Origin: Moniliella sp. 'wahieum'
Taxonomy: Eukaryota > Basidiomycota > Moniliellomycetes > Moniliellales > Moniliellaceae
DNA length: 64,000 nt
NCBI GenBank assembly: GCA_003971905.1
Contig: RSEE01000038.1
Span: forward strand, 434,001 to 498,000
Direction: 5' to 3'
Position 1 is the stretch's first letter, and the number at the start of each line of letters is the position of its first letter. This document shows positions 22,101 to 33,624 of the stretch, piece by piece. The position numbers were made by a program, and so were the translations under genes. The notes beneath the pieces were generated by a model. The model was not told the DNA's origin and did no database searches. It was given only the letters and a program-made list of their open reading frames with translations.

Positions 22101-25100
22101 ACAGGACTTGGGCCAGTCGAATTGAGAGATTTCCGTTTATCCCCACCTGCAGTGTGCTCTCCTCTGCGCCATCGGCCACGTCCGCCTTGTTGGAAGCGGA
22201 AGCGACATCTACCATGAGCGCGTTGCCTCGCGCCTTCTTGGTCTTACGCGTCGTTTTCTTCTTCTTTCCTCCCCCGACCGACCGGCGGCAAGAGCGCGGT
22301 AGTCCCAACCCGGCAGTTTCTTGGTTGCATAGTAAAACCGAACGCAGTCCTCGGGGGTCTTGTATGGCAACGCAGCAGCGATCTTGCCAAACTGCTTGGG
22401 ATACAGACTGAAGCGACGCTTGAACGTGCTCTCCTCTTCCTCGGTCCACAGCGGGGGCGCAAAGTCATCCAGGTAAACGCCACGGGATCATGCACTTGGT
22501 GGTTGGAGTCGTCATACGTCTCCATCAACACCTTTGTGTCCGAGTCGGGGTTAAGAACTTGGTCGGGCAACTTGGCTGTAGTCCGGGCCGCCCGCATCGT
22601 CGGGTCCTGCATATCGGCGCTTTCCAACGACGCAAGAATCTCGAGAAACTCCGCTTCGGATCGGACCGCATCGGCGGCAAAGCCCCCCGGTCCCATCCCC
22701 TGGGAAGCATGGTGATTGTTCCTCCGATTCGCCCTGCCAGGAATGGGAGTGACCGACACAGAGCCCACAGGCTCTGGCTCGTTGTGGGCAGATGTGGCCT
22801 CGGCGGCTGCTTCGGCACGTTCCTTACGCTCGTTCCACTCGTCCAGCATGCGGCAATGGATCAGCCACTTGCGATTCAAGTCGCGGTACTCTTCCTTGAG
22901 CTTCCTCACCTTGTCGAGCAGTCGCTGCTGTGTCGCAGCCTCACGCTCCATGATGGCCAATTCGGTCGCTTTCAGCTCGGCCGATTTCATGTCCAACCAC
23001 AGTGGACCCGCTTCAAAGTAGACTTGATCAGGAAAGGCTCGTGGGGCAATCAGGGTGCCATGCATCGACTCTGCCACCTTCCGATTGACACGGTAAATCT
23101 CAGACTCCTCTCTCCGTTCCTCTACTGGATCCGAGAGCCGATGCATAATGTTGCGCTCCAGCAGGGTCCGTTTTCGTTCCACCTCCGACTCTGAGGGAGA
23201 AACGTCACCCTCGTCAGGGTGATCCGCTTCGGCCTCGCCCATCTCCACATCGTTGGTCGAACTTTTTCTCTCTTGGACGGGGAGGTCAGCGGGTTCACTT
23301 TCCGGTGCGTGCTCGACGACAGGACGGTCAACCTCCATCGCCTCCGGCTCGGCCAGTTCAGGCTGAACAGACGCATCAGTACTCAGGGCATGAGAGGGAG
23401 TAGTTGGCTCCTCTTTGCGTGGCGCCTGAGGTGCAACGGGCCTGGCCCTAGTTCGGAATTGGGAGGGGGAACTTCCAAAGGGATGGTGGCATCCGCATCC
23501 AACGGCACAGGAGCCGGAGCCGAGAGCGCAGTCGAGGGAGGTGGCTCTTTGAATTCTGTGATGGGCGGGACTTCCTTGGGTGATATCGACCCATCCACAT
23601 GTGCTCCCAGACCATTGATGCCGCCGTTCTCCGTCGGGGGTTCCTCGACCGGTTCGTTTGATCCAGTAATGGAGCTACGCGGGACAGACTCGGCTGAGGG
23701 GTTGGTCACCAAAGGCGGGGGGAACACACCTGAAGGGAGTGTAGGCGACTGAGCCGCCAGGTTGGCCAACGTGACGAGGGGAGATATACTGTCCGGTGCA
23801 GCATCCCCTGCGTCCAGTTTGGGTGAGGAAGACGAACGAGTAGCGGCCAAAGAAACTGCTCCCACAGGCGCAGGTTCAGCAGGATGAGCAAGACCTTCTA
23901 GGACGGGCGTAGCCTGATCCGAGCGGACGGTTTCTGGAACAAGAGCTGGCGCAGCCGATGGCTCAGGCTCAAGCGACGAAGTAGACATTGCGGGAGCAGG
24001 TGCGACCGGAACAGAATGTGATGGCACCAAAGCAGGCGACGCAACCGAAGATGGAACGATGGCCGAGGCTGGAGGCACATCAGGGAAAGGAGGCGTGTGT
24101 GTCCTTGTCTCCAGGATGTCAGCCTCTTGTGCCCCTTCCCTTGGGGGAAGAGATGGTTCCTGGACGACCTCGGTGGAGGCTGCAGCCTCGACTTTTTCCA
24201 TGCCTGCGTTTTCCTTAGGTTGGGGCGCATCTGATGAGAAGTGAATGGTCAGTTTCCTTGCCACAGTATGGAGAGGAGAAGGCACGTACCCATGGATTCG
24301 GTATTGGTCTCGATGGCGGTCTGGGCGGAAGGCTCAGAGATGTGCTCCGACAAATGGGGATTCGTAGGGAGGGAGAGCTCCGTATGACGAGGAGCTGAAT
24401 CCTGGGGAAGGCCCTCGGCGTCAAGAGAGGGAGCAAGATTGGTGGTTTTGCATGCAGTCTCAATCTCGACTGAAGACACAGGCTCGGCGGGTGGGACGAG
24501 CGTGGCTTCGGTGGTGGACGCTGTAGAACCAGCAACCTCCCGCGGTACCCGTTTCCATCCACAAAAGGAGGGGCGGGCGCTGTAGGTGCAAGAGGTGTGG
24601 CCACAATTGGGGGAGACGATTCCCTCGTTTCCAGAGGGGGGGCGTCAATAGAAGGACCCGCAGATTCAGGATTGGACGGAGGCACATGCGCAGCCTGGGA
24701 AGATAGATCAGGCGCAGGGACAGCTGAAGGCGCAGGCCGAGGCGTGCTTGCTGGACGAGCCTCGGCAGGCTCGGGAGGTGCATCGACCATATCTACATTG
24801 GGCGCAGCCTCCATTGGAACAACTGACGAGGTCTGTCCTGGTTCGAGCAAAGGCTCAGGCTGCTCCACAGCGGGCTCGACCTTGATTGCCACGTCAGCTA
24901 CCGGGACAGTTGGGGTAGGACCGGGTTCCTCCACGCCACCAGACAGGGCGTCCCCAGTGTCTTCCTGCTTGATGTGCACCGGTGCAGCTCGCCGGGGAGA
25001 AGAGGCGATAGAGTCCCGCTCGCCTCGCAGGGAAGAGTCCTCTTCTGCCTGCCCCTCCTCGACTGATGATTGCGACGACCACGAGCGGCGCGGGCAGTGT

Positions 25101-25625
25101 GGCGTGTCGTGGTGGCGGGCTGGAGAGGGAGGGAGAGGCAGGCTGTGGCGGGGGGGCGGAAGGGGCGTCCCCACGGCCGTGGCTCGCGCACTTCGCCGCC
25201 CCAAGGACGGAATGCGGGCTGGGATCCGTTGGAGAGAATTGGCGCCCGAGACGGGGGGGCCACGCCCCCTGCCGGCGCCAGAGCGCCTGCGAGGAGGGGG
25301 CGGGGGGGCGCGCCGAGGGTACTCGCTGCCGCTGGGGGCGGCGGGAGGCACGGTGCCGGGGGAGAAGAGCGGGATGCCGAGGGAGGGGGCATGCCGAGCG
25401 GGACGGAGCGGCCGCGGGCATACAGCGGTGGTGGGCTGGCGCGTGGCGGCGACGGGCGCTCGCCCCAGTAGCGGACGTACTCGGGGGGAGGCGCTCGTGG
25501 GAGACGGAGCGGGGCGGGTGCGCGCCCACTCGAGCGCGCGCTCGCGGTCGCGCTCGCGGTTGCGGCCGCCACGGCGCTTGCGCTGCCGCCCGGGCGGGCC
25601 GGGGGGTGGTGCTGTGGGTCGACAT
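19157..25625 (-). CDS. SNT1: Snt1/NCoR-like corepressor with two SANT domains
   Basis: Scaffold subunit expected in the Set3C/Rpd3-type histone deacetylase complex in the nucleus. Roughly 2,100 aa. I start it at 25625 (MSTHSTTPRPARAAA). The N-terminal ~1,000 residues are Ser/Pro/acidic disordered sequence. A conserved helical block follows (ERNIMHRLSDPVEERREESE; RKLKEEYRDLNRKWL, coiled-coil-like). SANT 1 (about 22480-22300) reads APPLWTEEEESTFKRRFSLY then PKQFGKIAAALPYKTPEDCV and RFYYATKKLPG. A basic linker follows, then SANT 2 (about 21715-21560): TSFWSQAERTEFLRSL, VYGKAWTTMC, SAAQARNYYA. The C-terminal third is Ala/Pro/Ser-rich and stops at 19157. One clear intron is 24231-24289. At least eight frame changes are needed, for example near 25380, 23440, 22465, 22260 and 21720. 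The double-SANT architecture makes the family call strong; boundaries of the disordered parts are uncertain. Confidence 0.88.
24231..24289 (-). other. Intron in the Snt1-like gene
   Basis: 59 nt, GTACGT donor and ATCAG acceptor. Joins ESM to DAPQPKENAG in frame. Confidence 0.88.
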
Positions 25626-27087
25626 TGGTGGGCAGCAGGAAAAGGAAAAGAGACGCGGCGGCGGCGAAGCTGCTGGGCTGGGCGGCCGCCTGCTGCCTGG
25701 ACGGCGGATTAGGTCAGCAGAAGCACGGGGCGCAGGCCCAGTCACCGTCTCGTCACGCGCCCGTCACATCTCCGGCGCCCTCACGCGTGCCCCGTCACAT
25801 GTCACACCATCGGCAGCCAGCCGCAGCCGCCCGCCCCCAGCGCCAGTGTCCCGCGCCGCTCTGCGCACCACCCGCCCTCGGCCTCACTCAGTACTCACCC
25901 CAGCCAGCGCGCCTCAGGCCACCTTCGGGCCATCCTCAGGCCTCATCGACCATCCGCCTCGTGCGTCGCCCCCCCGCCCGCCCGCGCATCCGCTTGTCTT
26001 GTAGCCTGCCCCAGCAAAGCGCCCCATCCAGGCGTTCTTGCCTTCCGCGTCTTCCGTCGCCAGGCCACGTGGTTCGAACGGCGGCCCGGCAGGTGGGGAG
26101 GGGAAGCCAGTCCCAGCTTGGTCCCGTGGTGAGCGGGGCAGTGGGTATCGGCCATAATGCATAACAGGTAACAGGTAGGTCAACGATGGCAATGTCCGGG
26201 TTCGCCGCAATGGATAGCGGAGGATAGCGAGGGCAGAGGTACATGGCGCGGGACGGGACAGATGGCCACCGTATGCGCACGTTGCCACAGCATCCCGTGT
26301 GCATTGGCTTGCCGGCACGGCGCAGACGGGGGAGATCTTGTGCGTTCAGAGATAAGAGGAACGCAAGTCTCATCTCGTGGTGGTAGGTGGGTGGGTAGGT
26401 GAATTGCTGACCAGGACAAAACGAACCGCAACAAAAGCTCGCTCCACCTCCACATCTGGTCCGTCCATTTGTCGTCACCGAAAGGCGCCCGTCTCAACGA
26501 CAGCGGGGGTTCTGTTGCGTACCGGGAGAGCCAGTGTTGTTTCCCATTCTCAATGTAAAAACGCAACCTGTGCTGGAAAGTGAAGGAGGCGGGAAAAAGG
26601 ATCGTACTCCGCCTTGTGTTGATGAGACACCCTTTTCGCCCACATGATGTGACCACAGGCGACTATCCGCACATATGGGGATGCCCGGGTGTTGTTTTAT
26701 CCCTGGTGCGCTCATCGAGTTCATCCACCTAACCAATCTTTTCTTCGCCGTTTGCGCGCGCTTAAGGGTCGGCTCTGATCGAATGGGGAAAGGGTTGCGG
26801 GCCACCCACGTCCCCCATGGGATCAGCATTGGATCACACTTGCTTGGAAGGCTGATTTGGGGGAGGGTGTTCCTCTGCCGTTGTGGTGGATTAGTTTCCT
26901 TGCTGCTCACATCAAGCGGTTGGAATTACGATGTGGCACCTTGTGAGGGGGGAGACGTACATTTGGGTTGGTTGGAGAAAGAAGAGGGAAGGTGCCAGGA
27001 GGGTTCCTAGCCTCGGCTGACCGGCCCCCCCCCCCCCCCTCCCCCCCGAGGAATAAAGCATGCCCTTTTTGTGGGGAGGAGCTCGTG
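25626..27087. other. Snt1 upstream region
   Basis: Contains heptamer motifs at 25795-25804 and 25936-25945 (both read TGA-pal-TGA on the minus strand) and TAACAGG x2 at 26162-26175. A C15-T-C7 run lies at 27025-27047. No convincing gene. Confidence 0.55.
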
Positions 27088-27379
27088 TTACGAACCCCCG
27101 TTGCGCTCGGACGACTTGGTGGAGAAGCTGGGCCGAGAAGCGCACGGCATCGACTGTTTCTGGCGATCGTGGGGGAGAAGAAGTGACTAGTGACGAGGGG
27201 CTGGATTGATTGATTAGATTGAGGGAGCTGAACATTTCACCGCTTACCACAAAGTTGTTTTCGTAGCCGCCAACGCGCGGGTGGTCGTCAGCCGTGGGCG
27301 CTCCCCCGGCCGTCTTATTTGGCAACGGCTCGGCAGAGGCTGCAGCCGATCGATCACCGCGATCACCTGCTCGCGACAT
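27088..27379 (-). CDS. Possible small spliced protein of unknown function
   Basis: Exon 1 (27379-27248) encodes a polar start MSRAGDRGDRSAAASAEPLP followed by HPRVGGYENNF and meets a GTAAGC donor. Using the acceptor at 27154, exon 2 (27153-27088) encodes SMPCASRPSFSTKSSERNGG and a stop, for ~65 aa. No family recognised. The exon-1 sequence looks protein-like and the donor is good, but the acceptor choice is a guess. Confidence 0.3.
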
Positions 27380-27865
27380 CCGCTCCTGGCTTTAATGATC
27401 GGCCGAAAAGTCCTTGTATAAAGCGCAAGACTGGCCGAAACTGAAGATCTGAAGGCATACTGCGTTTTTGGCATCAAAACCCAAAAGGCAATATAAAAGA
27501 CGAGAAAGACAAGTCGGACGTAATGCACTCGTTTCTATATGCGCCCCTCCAAGCCATCAGGTCTCAGAATCTTATGGATCGAGACACGAAGAGCTAGCGC
27601 ATGGTGTCTCATGGTTACGCTAGGTCACAGCATCCAACGGATTCAGGGAATAAGTTTGCGCATTAGGACACAAGGCGTTAAACAGCAGCACAGCACAGAT
27701 ATAGGTAGAGCGTAGAGCGTAGAGCGATCCAAGGGGACCAAAGAGAGTGGAAACGAGGGTACTTGGCCACGAAAGAACGAGTGTCAAAGGGTAGGTCGGG
27801 TCAAGTGGGAGATAACGGTATAGTGGAGTGGAGGAGAAGCCGGGCACTCAGTCTCAGTCGATTAG

Positions 27866-28944
27866 CTAGGCAAACCAGTGCTGGACGTTGCCCAGGCCAC
27901 TTTGGACGACGGCCAACGCACCACCCAACCCCGAAGGAAGCAAACCAGACACGATCCCAGCCGCCGTAGCAGCCAGACCGGCGCCGGCCACCCCGGCAAC
28001 GGAAGCGACCGGGTGAGCATGCACCAGGGCCCGCACCCGGGCAGGCGTGATGATCTTCCTTCCTGACACAGGAGAGGGTGAGAAGGCGGCAGCGGGAGAG
28101 ACGGATTCGACGTCCATTGCATCCGCCCGACGCTTGGCGTGGCTCGAGGCAGGGGCAGAGGATTGGATGGCCTTGGCTTGCTCCTGAGCAGCAACAAGAG
28201 CCTCCTGAGCGTTGCCAAGTACATGCACCGTCTCCGTTTCTGCCTTGGCAGTGGTGGGGATAGTGACGCGAGTTGCATCGTCCTCGGACAAGGGCTTGCC
28301 GTTGGCAGTAAAAGTGGGCTTCCCTCGTGGTCCACAAAATACGCAGAGCCGCGCAGGATCGTGGCCTGCGCCTGGATCAAGGGGCGAAGCAAGTGCCCAA
28401 TGCCGTAGTCGTCGGCCAAAGTCTGTGCGTCAGAGACGACGATCCAGGTTCCGGGAAAGAGGTAGAAGCGTCTACGGTAGAAAAAGTAGAGACAACGTGC
28501 ATCCTCTCCCTCTCCTTCTCCTCCTCGCTTGCCGAGGGGAAGGCAAGGTCAAACATCGTGGTTGCCATAATAGCCGGGACGTCAAAGCGCTTCAAGAGAA
28601 ACACATGTCCTTTGCCCTGAGGAACAGGAAGCTTCATTCGTCCACTAGAATGTCTCGCTCTTCCCCATCCACCTGGCGTTGGAGATTTGCAACTTGACTT
28701 CTGCCTGGGCTTGGGACAGAAGGGGGTTCTTGCCCTCTGGAAGCGGAGGGCGAAGCTCAGTAACATCCGGGGTGGGCGGTTGGGAAGAGACAGACGCAAG
28801 CGTAGGAGAAAGTAAGGTGGGGGAGGGAACTTCCTTGTCCTTGTGCGCTTCAAGAGTGGGTGTGGGGCTAGGAACCTCAGCGGAGCGGGTTCGTGGTGGG
28901 TGACCGAGTAGGATGCGTAAGGACCACGCATTCCTCCGGCTCGG

Positions 28945-28980
<36 letters not shown>

Positions 28981-29198
28981 TTTCCTCTACTCGTGTCCAC
29001 CTTCCTTGGTTTCCGCTTTGGGAAGGAGTGTGTGGGCTTCCTCGCTCTGTTCCTCCGTCGTAGTCGCGCCCTGATCAGGAAGGACAGAGTGCTGTTCTTG
29101 GGGCACGGAGGCCTCCGCAGGCGCTTGGAGGGTGCGGTTGGCACTGCGAGCGGCCCGGGTGCGGTGGTGGCAGGGCGCTTGCGGGGCGGCATGGACAT
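27866..29198 (-). CDS. BQT4: Bqt4-like inner nuclear membrane protein (KilA-N/APSES-type domain)
   Basis: Bqt4 of fission yeast tethers telomeres to the inner nuclear membrane; this protein has the same plan. Basic N-terminus MSMPPRKRPATTAPGP, then an acidic, Glu/Gln-rich segment (EEAHTLLPKAETKEGG, EQEQEQEQEPEPEE) and a Ser/Pro linker. The globular domain contains VKLQISNARWMG, GRMKLPVPQGKGHVFLLKRF, DVPAIMATTMFDLAFPSASE, WIVVSDAQTLADDYGIG and LLRPLIQAQ. The tail is Ser/Thr-rich with a KRR signal. The last ~45 residues are hydrophobic Ala/Gly/Val (VASVAGVAGAGLAATAAGIV), consistent with a tail anchor, ending VQHWFA. Frame changes occur near 29115, 28990, 28905, 28650, 28445 and 28320, so the translation is a composite. 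Confidence 0.82.
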
Positions 29199-30111
29199 GG
29201 CAGAGGAAGGAACCGGCGGCTGAAGGGGGACGAGGAGAGCGCTTCAAGCTGAATGCGGGGAAGCGGTTCCAACGGTGCAGATGGTGGGCAAGAACAGACG
29301 CAAGCCAGCGCTGGGAGTATACTGGGCGCCTGGGTTGGCCTGCCTGTGTGCCCAGACAGACTGCTGTAGCGCCTGGGCCCAAGTGCGCGAAATACGGCAA
29401 GGCGGAGAGGAAGAATGGCGCCCGCTGCATGGATGGGATGGGCAGCCGGCCGCCACAGCAGCAGTGCTGCGCACGCGCGTGTGATTAGGTCAGCGTTTGT
29501 GGAGCAGCTGCCAGAACGTCTTGGCTGCTGCACTGAGGCCAGCAGAATTTTTGTGTTGGGTCCCCAATGGCATGAATCACCGCGCGCGCCGCTCCCGCCT
29601 GCAGCCCCCCAACAGCCCCACGTCGGAAACGACAGCTTCGCCTTGCCATGGCCGTGCCTCAAGCTCAAGTCAGCCCATCGGTCATGCTATATATGAATCC
29701 ACTACACTATCGGCCTCCTCACTCGCGTCCTGCATCCACCCACCAAAAGCACTCTGGTAGCAGGCACGCCAGCGCACGGGTCGGAAACAGAGGGATTCAT
29801 CCGAGAGACACAAGAGAGAGCGAGAAACAGAGAAAGAGACTGGAGAGGACGGATCATAGAAGCCCTGGAACCAGCGGACGAGCAGGCAACCAATGGGCGC
29901 GGTTCAGATGTATGCTTACGTTGAGATGGTGAGTTGGGAGGTAGGATGGGGATGATGACAGAGACGAGACTAGTACGATGGGAATGGTCCAGGCGGAAAG
30001 AAATGATCAAAGCTTGAGAAGATGGAGGACAATTCCGGGTCGAAGGCATAGTGGGATTGATGAGAGAAGAGGTAGGCAATGGGAAGAAGTGAAGGATGCC
30101 ATGTTTGATGC
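29199..30111. other. Bqt4 upstream region
   Basis: No gene supported. Mixed composition with a short purine-rich run (29800-29860). Confidence 0.5.
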
Positions 30112-31299
30112 TTAGCGCTTAGCCTCGCAGACGGCTGCACTGACCAGCGCAAAGCCCAGACCTGCAATCACTTGCAAATCATCACGCCGAGAGGAGGTAG
30201 AGGCGCCTCAATCCAAGCGCCCGGAACGGATGTGGTCATGGCCAGCGACGGATCCACTTGGTTCACCTGAGTGTCGCCTTGCAGCAGATTTTCCTCGCCC
30301 GCCGTCTTGGGTGACGCAACCACTTGATCGATCTGATGGCTAGATGGCTCGATAGATTTGACAAGTAGATCCGAGTCGGACGCGCGCCGTGTGCCCTCCT
30401 CCGCGGCGGAAGGGAAGTGGCTTCCTTGGCGGGAAGCAAGTCGGGACTCGAAGTACCCGAAATGGCACTGAGCACGCTCGTTTCTGTGCTCGAGAAGGTT
30501 CGTCCAACGAGGGCTGGGTATCAAATGTGTCGACGCTAGACGCGGGCGTAGAGCCATGGAGGGGCGCCGCGGGAGGCAGAACCGGGAAGAGCCATCGGAG
30601 TGGGCTCTTGTTTTGTGTCGGCGCAAAGGTTAGGTTCAGGACGAGCGGGAGGCGGTGATAGGATGACGAGAGGGACGGGAGTGGCGGGAGAGGTGGGACG
30701 GGTGGGACATTCTCTCGTTCTTTGGGCATGTGGAAGTTGCTCCAGCTGCGAACACGGGAAGAACGGTTTGTCGGGCGAAGGACGCGGACGATCGACCAAG
30801 GAGCCGACTGGGGCGGACCATCGCTCTCACCAATGTACGGGGTGCTTACCCTCCTGGGCGCCGGCGGTTGTGCCTGCTCAAAAGCCTGGACGTAGAGCGG
30901 ACATGACAGAGGACTTTGACTGCCTGGAGGAGTGGTCGCTTGGGCAGATACGTGCCGCGATGGCGCACGGCTGTAGCCGGCCAAACGCGGGTCTTGCGCC
31001 GTGAATGCGCCACTGGGGCGGCGGTCCAAATGGAAAGGCGGCATGTCGCTGGTGGGAGAGGAAGTGGAGGACTGGGACTTGGCTCGACCACGTCCATTGA
31101 GGGTGGGGCCAAGGGCCGAGGTGGGGAGTTGCATGCGGGTGGAGGTGAGGATGCTGTTGCTGTGGGCCAGGTAGCTGAAGCCTTGGGGCACAGGGACGCC
31201 ACCTGGGGTGAGAGCACGCTCCGAGGAAGGGAAACGCGGGGTGGATGCACTGGCTGGGAGCAGGGGGGGCGAGCCCATGCCGAAGCTCTGGTCCGCCAT
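30112..31299 (-). CDS. Pro/Ser-rich protein of unknown function with hydrophobic C-terminus
   Basis: I do not recognise the family. Starts MADQSFGMGSPPLLPASAS at 31299 and is largely disordered (SSTSSPTSDMPPFHLDRRPS, ENVPPVPPLPPLPSLSSSYH). The C-terminal quarter changes frame twice (near 30470 and 30410), giving EGTRRASDSDLLVKSIEPS, then NQVDPSLAMTTSVPGAWIEAPLP. A last switch near 30190 gives DDLQVIAGLGFALVSAAVCEAKR and a stop at 30112. A short hydrophobic C-terminal segment could be a tail anchor. The TTA stop overlaps a TTA-GCGC heptamer pair at 30112-30124. No intron seen. Confidence 0.6.
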
Positions 31300-32165
31300 G
31301 GCCACGCAGGTGGGTGGTGGGGTGCTGCGTCTCAGCCCTGAGTACCGGGTGGCGAGTGCTGAGGGGGGACGAGCCTTGAGGAGGGGAGATGGAGGGGAAG
31401 GCAAGGCTCGGCGGGGGGGGCAGCACTGGGCCAGCACTGGGCCAGCCCGACTCTGACGCGTGACGACTCAATGCGGCAATATCAAAAGACGCAGAATGCA
31501 GTAGGATGGGCGCTGGGTGGGCAAGGTGTCGTGCTGTGCCGGGGTGCTCTAGGGTGCGCTGTGCTCTCGCCTCTCCGGCGGCCAGGTGGAGGGGGCCGCA
31601 CAGAGGCAGTGGCCACTGGCAGGCAAGGCGCCAGAGCAGTGTGGTGTTGGGGGCGGCGGCTGAGTCGGGATTGTGACGCATGGGACGAGCCACAGTGGCC
31701 AGCGCAGATTGCATGCACGCCCTTGCATGCCCTGGCGGGCCCTTGCATATCAGCGCTTCTGAAATGGGCCTGCTCTGAGATCTGACTAGTGACTGTTGGC
31801 ACATGCGCTGATCGATCTGATCACCCGCTGATCACCTGCTGATGCATGCTTGTGTCACCCGCATTTGGGCCAGAAAGACAGCCCACAGCATATCATCCAG
31901 TCTGAGATCTGACGCGGCTGGACCCAAGTCCATCCAGACAATGGACATTCCCCTCCCGGAAATGTTGATGACGTTGATGGAGAAGAATGATTAATGACTG
32001 CCTCATTCAGGGCCGTGCCCAGGACCGACGAGCGTGCCGGGATTGGAGACGCTTTCGATAACAGGCAAGACCCGTATCGCGCTCGTACATTGTGGACAAT
32101 ACGGTGAGGCACGACCAGTATGGGTATGAGTACACTGAGTACCGAATGCCAATTCTTCTTTGCCT
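31300..32165. other. Intergenic region with several heptamer arrays
   Basis: TGA-CGCG-TGA at 31454-31463; TGA-GATC-TGA-CTAG-TGA at 31776-31792; the 19-mer GCTGATCGATCTGATCACC at 31807-31825; TGA-GATC-TGA-CGCG at 31913-31926. No gene. Confidence 0.65.
31776..31792. repeat. Heptamer pair TGAGATC-TGACTAG-TGA
   Basis: Two different self-complementary tetramers (GATC, CTAG) follow successive TGA anchors in exact 7-bp register. Confidence 0.85.
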
Positions 32166-33624
32166 TCAGTCCCCTGAAGGTTCGGGGAAATGCATGGATA
32201 GATAGATTCTACTCGATGAAGACAAGATTCTAGTGCAGGACGTACGACAAGCCAGAGGCCAGGAGGCGCCTGTGGCAGAGGACATAAGAGTTAAGAATGG
32301 AACTGGGTGCAGAGTCGATCGGAGGGGGGTATGCCATCCTGAGTTTGTATCACTGACGGTCATTGCATCGCTCTCGTCCCCTATCCCTGTCCAGGGTACA
32401 TAGAGTGGGACGGCTCGTTGGGTTTCGGTCTCCAGGATGCCGAGGACTTTGGTTTCCCGCTCACGAAGCAACGTGTCCGAGTCCACCTCGCCGGTCATGG
32501 CTTCCCGACTGGTTGAGGCAGATTGCGATGGGACACTGGGGCGTTCCCCAAATGGGAGAGAAATTGCAGCCAGGTTGAGCGAGGAAGGGCCCCGTGAGCG
32601 TTGGGGTGTACTGGGGCTGGAAGAGACTGGATCAGGAGGGGTGCGCCTCTCGGTAAAGAGGGAAGACGGGCGCTTCCCTTCGGCCGATGACGCTTTTGGT
32701 GAGCTAGAAGTAGGCGTTAGCTGAGGGTAGGGTCAGAATGCCGGCGGGGGGAGGAGGGGTGGTAGAGCAATCAGGTGGGGGGGATGTGGGGCGAAGAAAG
32801 CAGGCTGTGGGGTCGACGGTTGGATGGGAAAGATGGTAAAATGGACAGGATCGACTCCTGTGTCGGGGGACCATAGGCATCGAAAGGATCAGGAATACTG
32901 TTCACTACTTTCTCCAGCATCGGTTCCGATGTGGCCTTGGATGAAAGTCGTTCCCACATCTCCACCTCAGATCGAGTTAACACGGAGACCTGCACTTGGC
33001 GTCAGTACGATGTTGAAACAAAGAGGGGACAACATACTTTACTCTGTACAAGGTCCCACATCTCATCTTCACCTTGAACCAGATGTTGGGTATGCATCGC
33101 TTTCGCTTGATCCATCTCATGTACTTGTTTCTGCATCTCGGCCAGCACAAGTTTTGAACGTGGCCAGGTCGCGTTTCCCCTTAAACGAACCCTGACCCTC
33201 GGTTTTCTTCAGCTGTTTGCCCGATTGACCATATCGCGTTCATGTGCACCCGCGCTGCCTGCACTCGGGCACGATACGCACGCTGTCGCTCCTGCAGCAG
33301 CTCACCTCGTGGAGTAGTGTGCGAGAGCACGTGCGCCCAGTTTACTCTGAAGAAACTGGAGTCCGGCACACGCTTGTAGAGGCTGGCTTGGGCCTGGGCA
33401 CCGTTCAGACGGCTGCATCGCTCCAACGTTTGGGCATATCCCCCGGTTGCTGTGCTGAGTTGGGCCAGCGCTTGGCCCACCGCCACACTCGCCAGCAGCA
33501 GCTCCTCCTGCGCCCGCAGGCTGGCAACCAAATCTACCGACGACAAGTAGGCCTGGGAGTTGGATCCCGTAGCAGAAGTGGCGGAGGAGGCGGTAGAGCC
33601 CTCCTGGCTGCGCAAGTTGGCCAT
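32166..33624 (-). CDS. Ivy1-like BAR-domain protein
   Basis: Predicted phospholipid-binding, curvature-associated protein; yeast Ivy1 acts at the vacuole with Ypt7 and TORC1. Starts MANLRSQEGSTASSATSAT at 33624. The helical domain contains LRAQEELLLASVAVGQALAQ, LSTATGGYAQTLERCSRLNG, and a second half KRDLATFKKLVLAEMQKQVH then QHLVQGEDEMWDLVQSK. An intron (32990-33037) follows, then VSVLTRSEVEMWERLSSKAT, IPDPFDAYGPP and SILSILP. The C-terminus is Ser/Pro-rich (SSPKASSAEGKRPSSLF) and ends in MTVSDTNSG or slightly later. Frame breaks lie near 33200, 33155, 32780 and 32735. The family assignment rests on the remembered pattern of fungal Ivy1-type helices, not on a search. Confidence 0.68.
32990..33037 (-). 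other. Intron in Ivy1-like gene
   Basis: 48 nt, GTATGT donor, GTGCAG acceptor; phase 0 between SK and VSVLTRS. The shortest clear intron in the window. Confidence 0.82.

Noticed and set aside
27025-27047. C15-T-C7 run as a functional element
   Set aside because: Homopolymers of this kind occur at several sites (also 55235-55252) and may be length artefacts.
28900-28985. Gly-Ala repeat protein (GAGAGAG) on the minus strand
   Set aside because: It is the wrong frame of a CAG/GAG triplet run that encodes Glu-Gln repeats in the Bqt4-like protein.
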